From the NCBI RefSeq assembly GCF_036350515.1, contig NZ_JAZDUE010000002.1, forward strand, positions 248,001 to 312,000: 64,000 nucleotides of DNA, given 5' to 3'. The DNA comes from Gordonia prachuapensis (lineage in GTDB: Bacteria; Actinomycetota; Actinomycetes; Mycobacteriales; Mycobacteriaceae). The notes beneath the pieces were generated by a model. The model ran no database searches. It was not told where the DNA came from and saw only the letters and a list, made by a program, of their open reading frames with translations. This document shows positions 58,191-64,000 of this stretch, piece after piece. The number at the start of each line of letters is the position of its first letter. Position 1 is the first letter of the stretch. The translations under genes and the position numbers were made by a program.

Positions 58191-61100
58191 CCTTCGGGCG
58201 GTCGGTCCTGACGCCGCACACACCGGCGTCGCCGGACACATCCCAGCAGGACGGAAAGCTGTCGCGTCGCGGCGTCGCCATCGCGGCCCTCGTCGCCCTG
58301 ATCGTCTCGTTCCTGCAGTCCCCCGGCCGGATCTCGGCCGACACCAAACTCGACCTGACCGCCGACCCCGTCGGCTTCCTCGCCCGCGCCGCCCATCTGT
58401 GGACGCCGAACGCCCCGCTGGGCCAGGTGCAGAACCAGGCCTACGGCTATTTCTTCCCGCACGGCGGGTTCTTCGCCGTCGGGGATCTGCTGCACCTGCC
58501 GCCGTGGGTGGTGCAACGACTGTGGTGGGCGTTGCTGCTCGTGGTCGGCTTCGTCGGCATCGTGCGGCTCGCGGAGGCGATGCGGATCGGTTCGCGGGGT
58601 TCTCGGATTCTCGCCGGTGTCATCTTCGTCCTGAGTCCGCGGGTACTGACCACGATCGGGTCGATCTCGTCGGAGACGCTGCCGATGGTGCTGGCGCCGT
58701 GGGTGCTGGTGCCACTCATCCGGGTCCTCGACCGCACCGACGGCCCGCTGTGGCGTCCCGCCCTGCAGTCGGCGGCCGCGGTCGCGCTGATGGGTGCGGT
58801 CAACGCGGTCGCCACCCTCGCCGCCCTCGGTGTCGCGGTGCTGTGGTGGCTGCTACACGCGCCGGTCGTGTCGTCGGTGCCGACCCGACGGTGGTGGCGG
58901 TTCGGCGGGTGGTGGGCACTCGGCCTGACGATGGCGTGTGCCTGGTGGGTGGTCCCGCTACTCATCCTGTCCCGGGTGAGTCCGCCGTTCCTCGACTTCA
59001 TCGAGTCGTCGCGCGTCACCACCGAATGGACCTCGCTCACCGAGGTGTTGCGCGGGACGAGTTCCTGGACGCCGTTCGTCTCACCGGAGCGGGTGGCCGG
59101 AGCGGTGCTGGTGACCCAGCCGGCGGCGGTCCTCGCGACCGGAGTGCTCGCGGCGGCAGGACTCGCCGGACTGTGCATGCGGCACATGCCCTCTCGGGGA
59201 CGACTCGTGACCGTACTGTCCGTCGGTCTGCTGCTGATGTGCGTCGGGTTCGCGGGCGAACTCGGATCGCCCATCGCGGAGTCGGTGCGGGTGTTCCTCG
59301 ACGGCGACGGCGCGTTCCTGCGCAACATCCACAAGTTCGAGCCGTTCGTCCGCATCCCCCTTGTGCTCGGTGTCGCGCACCTGCTCGCCCGCGTCCCGCT
59401 GCCCGGCAGCGCACCCTGGCGCGAGACCTCCTCGGCGTTCGCCCATCCGCAGCGGTCCCGGCCGGTGGCGGCGGCGATCGTGGTGATGGTCGCCGCGATC
59501 GGCGCGGGTTCGCTGATGTGGACCGGCCAGCTCGCACCCGCCGGCACCTACCGCGACATCCCCGACCATTGGCGTGACACCGCGCAGTGGCTCTCCGCGC
59601 ACAGCAACCCACCCGGGTCGACTGCACCCACACGCGCCCTGGTGGTGCCCGGGGCGCCGTTCGCCGACCAGCTGTGGGGACTGACCCGGGACGAACCGCT
59701 GCAGCCCCTCGCCGACGACCCGTGGGCGGTCCGCGACGCCATCCCGCTGACCCCGCCGGGTGCGATCCGCGCCCTCGACTCCGTCCAGCGCGCCATCGCC
59801 GACGGGCGCGGCTCCCCCGGCCTCGCCGCGACTCTCGCGCAGCAGGGCGTCGGCCACGTGGTGCTGCGCGCCGACCTCGACCCCGACACATCGCGGTCGG
59901 CCCGACCGCTGCTGGCCCAACAGGCACTCGACACGTCGCCCGGGCTGCAGCGGGTCGCGACGTTCGGCCCCGACATCGGACCGGCCAGTGTTCCGGGCGT
60001 GGTGCGCGACAACGGGTTACGGCCGCCGATGCCGGCGATCCAGATCTACGCGGTCCGGTCGGCCACCGGCTTCCCCGGTACCGGACCGGTTCTCGTCGAC
60101 GCCGCCGACACCCCGCGAGTGGCCGGCGGCCCGGAGGCCCTCGCCGCCATCCAGGAGCAACGAGCACGAACCGACGCGCCGCCGATGGGCCCGGCGCTGC
60201 TGTATGCCGACGCCCGCCGCGCCGGTCTCGGCCCCGGCAGCGGGGTCCTGGTCACCGATACCCCGACCGACCGCGAGACCGACTTCGGCCGCGTCGACGA
60301 CCACAGCTCGGCCATCCGGGCCCCGGGCGATCCGCGTCGGACCCAGAACGCGGTGGCGGACTATCCCGTCGAGGATCAGGCACTGGTGCGCGGTGAATGG
60401 TTGTTGGACAACCGGCCCGGCGAGGTCCGCGTGACCACCTCCGGATCTGCCTCGGACGCAACACAGTTGGGACAGACCTCGCCGGCGAACTCCCCGGCCG
60501 CCGCATTCGACGGCGACCCGGACACGGCGTGGGTGTCGAGCGGCCTCGAGTCGGCCGTCGGCAAGTGGATGCGGCTCGACTTCACCGAACCCCGTTCGGA
60601 TCTCGCGATCACTCTCACCACCGCACCAGCACTCGGCGCCGACGTCTCGGCCGTCCTCGTCAGCACCGAATCCGGCAGCTCGGTGGCCGAGAATGTGGAA
60701 CCGGGGCGACCGGTGACCGTGACCGCGCCGAGCGGACCCACCAGCTGGATTCAGATCCGGGCGATCCGCACGTCCGACGGCACGTCCGGCAACCAGTTCG
60801 CCCTCGGCGAGGTGTCGGTCGCCGATCTCGCCACCCGCTCGCCCCTGGTCATCCGGCACCGGGTGACGCTGCCGGAACTGTCGGCCGGGACACCGGTGTC
60901 CGGGTGGCTGTTGACCCAGGAGCTCGTCGGCCGCGCCGCGTGTGTCGCCGACGGCGCGGCCGTTCGCTGCGCACCGGGCCTGGGCCTGCCACCAGAGACG
61001 CCGGGAATCTTCACGCGCGCGCTGTCGGTGCCCGGCCCGGTCGAGGTGGACCCCACCGTGGTGCTGCGACCCGAGCCCGGCGACGGCCTGCGGGCGTTGC

Positions 61101-62572
61101 TGCACACCCCGGGCCAGGTGATCGCCGACGGTCCGGCCGCGGTCGACGACCCGCGCGGCAATGCGGGAGCCGCCGTGGACGGCAACCCGAGCACGACGTG
61201 GACCGCCCCGGAACCCGATGCACGTCGAGACGAGGACAGCGACGACGAGACGGGCGCAGACGAGGACGGCCGGGACGCGGAGCTCATCATCCGGCTGCCC
61301 GAACCACAACGCGTCGAACGCCTGCGTCTCGTCGTCCCGGACCGCTACCCGGCGGCGCCGCAGCGGGTGACGGTCGACCTCGGCACCGGCACCCAGGCCC
61401 GGGATGTGGGCCGCGACGGTGTCGTCGAGTTGGAGCCGGCGGTCACCGATCGCATCCGGTTGGCGGTCACCGAGAACGCCGACCTCATCGACGTGAACAG
61501 CCTCGGCTTCGCGCGGCCGGCCCCGACCGGCATCAGCGAGGTCGAGATCCTGCCGGGACCGATGCCGCTGCCCGACGACGACCGGGTGGTGGAGATCGGG
61601 TGCGACGCCGGCATCGGCCTGACCGTGTCCGGGCAGGTGATCGGACTGTCGGTACGTACCACGGCCGGTGACCTGCGCGCCGCCCGAGCGGTCATCGCCC
61701 GGCCCTGTGCGCCCGACGCGGTGCCCCTTGCGGCCGGCGAGCAGGAACTGTCGGTCAACCCCGGTGACGCGTTCAGTGTGGACTCGGTGTCCTTACCGGT
61801 CGCCGGTGCCGGCCCCACACCGACGAGCACGTCCGTCCCCGCCGAGGTCACTGCCTGGGAGGAGACGCATCGGCGGGTGCCGGTGGACGCGTCGCCGGAC
61901 GAGCGGTTCCTCGTCGTCCCGGAGAGCACGAATCCGGGATGGGAGGCGACCCTCGACGGCCGGGAGCTCGAACCAGTGGTGATGAACGGCTGGCAGCAGG
62001 GATGGGTGGTGCCCGCCGACACCGCCGGAACCGTCACCCTCACGTTCCGTTTCGACTCGCTGTACCGCTGGTCGCTCGGCGTCGGCTTGGCGCTGGTCGC
62101 GGTCCTACTGCTGCTCGCGTGGTGGCCCCGGCGCGACGGACCGACCGAGACAGCCGACGCCGACGACCCGGCAGGTCCGTCGGCACCCCGAGGCTGGGTC
62201 ACCGCAGGCGCAGCCGTCTCATGGCTGGGTGCGGCATGGCTGCTCACCGGGTGGTGGGGTCTGGCGGTGTCGCTGGTTCTCGGCGGGGTCGCGTTGTGGC
62301 TGCGGCCGAGAGCCATCGTGGTCGGTGCCTTCGGCGCGATGGTGCTCGCGACGCTCGGGCTGGCGAGCGGCCCGTGGCACGCGTCGACCGGCTACAACGG
62401 ATTCGAATGGTGGGTTCAGTTACCCGCGCTGATCGCCGTGTCGCTGACCGTGTGGTCGACGCTGTGGGGCGACGAGTCTGGTTCCGCTCGTCGGTGGCTG
62501 CGGAACCGTGCGGCGCGTGCCCGCTCCCGGGTCCGCAGCCAGCGGCGGGCGGGTTCCTCGACGAATGCGTAG
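58187..62572 (+). CDS. aftD: Arabinofuranosyltransferase AftD
   Basis: Membrane GT-C glycosyltransferase that adds arabinofuranose in arabinogalactan/lipoarabinomannan synthesis. About 1461 residues if it starts at CTG 58187. The N-terminal helix and loop (VAIAALVALIVSFLQSPGRIS, then ADTKLDLTADP) and about ten further helices form the DUF3367 region; VQNQAYGYFFPHGGFF and ISSETLPMVLAPWVLVPL are conserved blocks. Two discoidin-like carbohydrate-binding regions follow (about 764-860, FDGDPDTAWVSS; and about 988-1060, VDGNPSTTWTAP). C-terminal helices end the protein. No ATG, GTG or TTG occurs in frame before GTG 58427, yet that start would remove the conserved first helix and loop. The last 157 bases overlap the convergent acyltransferase gene. 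Confidence 0.9.
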   Translation: MTFGRSVLTPHTPASPDTSQQDGKLSRRGVAIAALVALIVSFLQSPGRISADTKLDLTADPVGFLARAAHLWTPNAPLGQVQNQAYGYFFPHGGFFAVGDLLHLPPWVVQRLWWALLLVVGFVGIVRLAEAMRIGSRGSRILAGVIFVLSPRVLTTIGSISSETLPMVLAPWVLVPLIRVLDRTDGPLWRPALQSAAAVALMGAVNAVATLAALGVAVLWWLLHAPVVSSVPTRRWWRFGGWWALGLTMACAWWVVPLLILSRVSPPFLDFIESSRVTTEWTSLTEVLRGTSSWTPFVSPERVAGAVLVTQPAAVLATGVLAAAGLAGLCMRHMPSRGRLVTVLSVGLLLMCVGFAGELGSPIAESVRVFLDGDGAFLRNIHKFEPFVRIPLVLGVAHLLARVPLPGSAPWRETSSAFAHPQRSRPVAAAIVVMVAAIGAGSLMWTGQLAPAGTYRDIPDHWRDTAQWLSAHSNPPGSTAPTRALVVPGAPFADQLWGLTRDEPLQPLADDPWAVRDAIPLTPPGAIRALDSVQRAIADGRGSPGLAATLAQQGVGHVVLRADLDPDTSRSARPLLAQQALDTSPGLQRVATFGPDIGPASVPGVVRDNGLRPPMPAIQIYAVRSATGFPGTGPVLVDAADTPRVAGGPEALAAIQEQRARTDAPPMGPALLYADARRAGLGPGSGVLVTDTPTDRETDFGRVDDHSSAIRAPGDPRRTQNAVADYPVEDQALVRGEWLLDNRPGEVRVTTSGSASDATQLGQTSPANSPAAAFDGDPDTAWVSSGLESAVGKWMRLDFTEPRSDLAITLTTAPALGADVSAVLVSTESGSSVAENVEPGRPVTVTAPSGPTSWIQIRAIRTSDGTSGNQFALGEVSVADLATRSPLVIRHRVTLPELSAGTPVSGWLLTQELVGRAACVADGAAVRCAPGLGLPPETPGIFTRALSVPGPVEVDPTVVLRPEPGDGLRALLHTPGQVIADGPAAVDDPRGNAGAAVDGNPSTTWTAPEPDARRDEDSDDETGADEDGRDAELIIRLPEPQRVERLRLVVPDRYPAAPQRVTVDLGTGTQARDVGRDGVVELEPAVTDRIRLAVTENADLIDVNSLGFARPAPTGISEVEILPGPMPLPDDDRVVEIGCDAGIGLTVSGQVIGLSVRTTAGDLRAARAVIARPCAPDAVPLAAGEQELSVNPGDAFSVDSVSLPVAGAGPTPTSTSVPAEVTAWEETHRRVPVDASPDERFLVVPESTNPGWEATLDGRELEPVVMNGWQQGWVVPADTAGTVTLTFRFDSLYRWSLGVGLALVAVLLLLAWWPRRDGPTETADADDPAGPSAPRGWVTAGAAVSWLGAAWLLTGWWGLAVSLVLGGVALWLRPRAIVVGAFGAMVLATLGLASGPWHASTGYNGFEWWVQLPALIAVSLTVWSTLWGDESGSARRWLRNRAARARSRVRSQRRAGSSTNA

Positions 62573-63714
62573 CTCGCCGCGGACACGCCGATGGTCAGCA
62601 GCACGGTGATGGTCCAGACGAGGACGAAGTTGCCGTTGAACGGCACGATGCCGAACAGCGGGAAGACCGCGGCCAGCACCGCGAGATGCCAGATGAAGAT
62701 GCCGTAGGACCAGCGGCCGAGCGCCAGCATCACGCGCGAGCACAACAGCCGGAACGGACCGGCGCCCAGGACGAGCGGAGCCAGCAGCGCGAACCCGCAG
62801 ATCGCGCCGAGGACCATCTTGACGGCGAACTGCCACGGCGCCAGATCGCCGAGCCCGGTCGGTCCGGCGAGCGGCGTACACGCCAGCACGTAGGCGACGA
62901 CCAGCGCACCGGCCATCACCCGGCGGCGTGACCCGATCCGGGCCGCGACGCGAATCCACCGTGCGACCGGCCGATGGGTGTCGAGTTCGATCGCGCCGAC
63001 CATCTCCGCGAGGACCAGCCCGGCGAGAAACCACGGCAGGTGACCGAACACCCAGTTCTGCGGCTCCACGCCGGCCGCGACCGGCAGCACCATGGCGAGC
63101 CACGCCCAGCCGAGGCTCAACGCCCCGAGCCCGAGCAGTGCCGGGATGCGCCACCGGACACGCCCGTCGTCGTCGGCGCCGGCACGCAGCCGCAGCATGC
63201 CGAAGCCGAGGACCGGCAGCAGCGCATAGAACGCGACCTCCACCGACAGACTCCACATCTGGGTGAGACCCGCGGTCAACGACAACGGCACGAACACCTG
63301 GGTGAGCGTGAGATTGGCCAGCCACACGGTGAGGTCGGCGCCCTTGGCGTCGGGCAGCACCGTGAGGACCACGAACACCACGACGACGTAGGCCGGCCAG
63401 ATCCGGACCACGCGATGGGCGAGATACCGGCGCACCGACGGCCGCGGGGTGATGCGGTGCGCGGCCGCCACCCACGGTCGCCACAGCAGGAAGCCGGACA
63501 GCCCGAAGAACAACGCCACCGCGAGGTCGAGGCGACCCAGCACCGGCCCGATGAGCGGGAGTTCGACCGCCCGCGTCTGGAACGCGACGTGGGTGGTCAG
63601 CACGCCGATCGCGGCGAGCGCACGCATCCCCTCGAGTTGGCCGAAGAATCGACGCATCTCGGGGGCCGCTGCGACTCCGGCAGCGGTTTCGGGGGCGGGT
63701 TCGATACTGGCCAT
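62416..63714 (-). CDS. Acyltransferase family 3 membrane protein
   Basis: 432 residues, about ten helices, of the OafA/acyltransferase-3 family that O-acylates sugars or lipids. FGQLEGMRALAAIGVLTTHVAF carries the family His; LFFGLSGFLLWRPW, YLAHRVVRIWPAY, TQMWSLSVEVAFYALLPVL and YGIFIWHLAV follow. It corresponds in position to Rv0228 of M. tuberculosis. The ATG at 63714 is used; longer starts at 63753 or beyond are possible. The gene overlaps the end of aftD by 157 nt in opposite orientation. Confidence 0.85.
   Translation of the reverse strand: MASIEPAPETAAGVAAAPEMRRFFGQLEGMRALAAIGVLTTHVAFQTRAVELPLIGPVLGRLDLAVALFFGLSGFLLWRPWVAAAHRITPRPSVRRYLAHRVVRIWPAYVVVVFVVLTVLPDAKGADLTVWLANLTLTQVFVPLSLTAGLTQMWSLSVEVAFYALLPVLGFGMLRLRAGADDDGRVRWRIPALLGLGALSLGWAWLAMVLPVAAGVEPQNWVFGHLPWFLAGLVLAEMVGAIELDTHRPVARWIRVAARIGSRRRVMAGALVVAYVLACTPLAGPTGLGDLAPWQFAVKMVLGAICGFALLAPLVLGAGPFRLLCSRVMLALGRWSYGIFIWHLAVLAAVFPLFGIVPFNGNFVLVWTITVLLTIGVSAASYAFVEEPARRWLRTRERARAARFRSHRRAEPDSSPHSVDHTVSDTAISAGN
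62495..62541. other. Quasi-palindrome coding on both strands in the aftD/acyltransferase overlap
   Basis: TGGCTGCGGA (62495-62504) and TCCGCAGCCA (62532-62541) are exact complements, with extended partial symmetry outward (CGTCGG... / ...CGGCGG). Each strand therefore encodes an Arg-rich peptide with the shared pattern RRWLR-x-R near the end of its protein. It could act as a terminator hairpin for both genes. Confidence 0.75.
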
Positions 63715-63772
63715 GCTGGTCAACCAGGGTAGTCGTGCGGTCCGCGCGGCCATGGTCAGTACGCTCGCCACC

Positions 63773-64000
63773 ATGCCCACGCCCGGATCGAGTCGCCTGC
63801 AGACCAGAGATCTGATCGGGCCGGTGCTGCTGTTCGTGGGTGGATTCCTGCTGGCAGCGGCCATCGCGCTGCCCACCGTGTTCGTCGACGGATTGCGCAC
63901 GATCCCGCTGAGCACCGACGTCACGACCACCGCGGTCAGCTCCGGAGCCGGCGGTTCCGCCGACGACCCGCCGGCGCAGGTGTTCGACCGGTGCTCGCTG
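63773..64000 (+). CDS. DUF3068 (PorA-family) protein, 3' end outside window
   Basis: 76 codons are visible. A short basic start, one transmembrane helix (about 13-32) and an outer part beginning LPTVFVDGLRTIPLSTDVTTTA match the N-terminus of DUF3068 proteins of mycolate bacteria (M. tuberculosis Rv0227c in the equivalent place). The start ATG at 63773 is divergent from the acyltransferase gene. Truncated by the window edge. Confidence 0.75.
   Translation, partial: MPTPGSSRLQTRDLIGPVLLFVGGFLLAAAIALPTVFVDGLRTIPLSTDVTTTAVSSGAGGSADDPPAQVFDRCSL

Overview
The window is GC-rich actinobacterial DNA. It carries a mycobactin-type siderophore locus, an AftD arabinosyltransferase, a DUF3068 protein, ergothioneine genes and DtxR/IdeR-type iron boxes, all of which point to a mycolic-acid bacterium of the Mycobacteriales. 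Gordonia or a close relative is my best guess (inference; no marker gene here settles the genus).

Positions 1-19.3 kb hold a mycobactin-like biosynthesis cluster. A divergent promoter near 17.4 kb with two iron boxes drives mbtI-mbtB-mbtG leftward and a small membrane protein plus mbtA rightward. A second divergent promoter near 10.4 kb drives a thioesterase-mbtC-mbtD operon leftward and mbtK rightward. A third iron box at about 5.0 kb precedes an MTB12-like membrane protein and an NRPS (C-A-T-C...) that runs off the left edge. MbtI makes salicylate, MbtA loads it on the carrier domain of MbtB, MbtB adds and cyclises Ser/Thr, MbtC/MbtD supply the ketide step, MbtG and MbtK N-hydroxylate and acylate lysine, and the partial NRPS adds later residues. 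Positions 19.5-24.5 kb carry the matching uptake machinery, a four-gene FecBCDE-type ABC importer and a siderophore-interacting reductase, each behind its own iron box. A small GNAT gene follows.

Positions 25.3-43 kb are housekeeping and accessory genes: a TPP riboswitch with thiC-thiD, a NagD-like phosphatase, a flavin-dependent luciferase-like oxidoreductase, egtB-egtD, a clpC2-like regulator with twin operators at its start, several envelope proteins (DUF5709, two proline-rich membrane proteins, HdeD, PAP2), a thioesterase, a DUF4185 arabinan-hydrolase-like protein, a DUF305/DUF6153 pair and an endonuclease IV.

Positions 43-64 kb reproduce, inverted, the gene order I remember for M. tuberculosis Rv0244c-Rv0227c (fadE5, fadA2, fabG4-htdX, TetR, lpqI, small secreted protein, aftD, acyltransferase, DUF3068). 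Other genes are inserted: a broken MMPL gene, an SDR, a VanW protein, an ArsR/SRPBCC pair and a UspA protein. A shared palindrome (CTTACYC-NN-GRGTAAG type) stands before fadE5, between fadA2 and fabG4, and before the TetR gene, suggesting one fatty-acid regulon.

Several interspersed repeats and hairpins lie between genes. The most striking is a 21-bp-period array whose core also occurs, in reading frame, inside an interdomain linker of MbtB.
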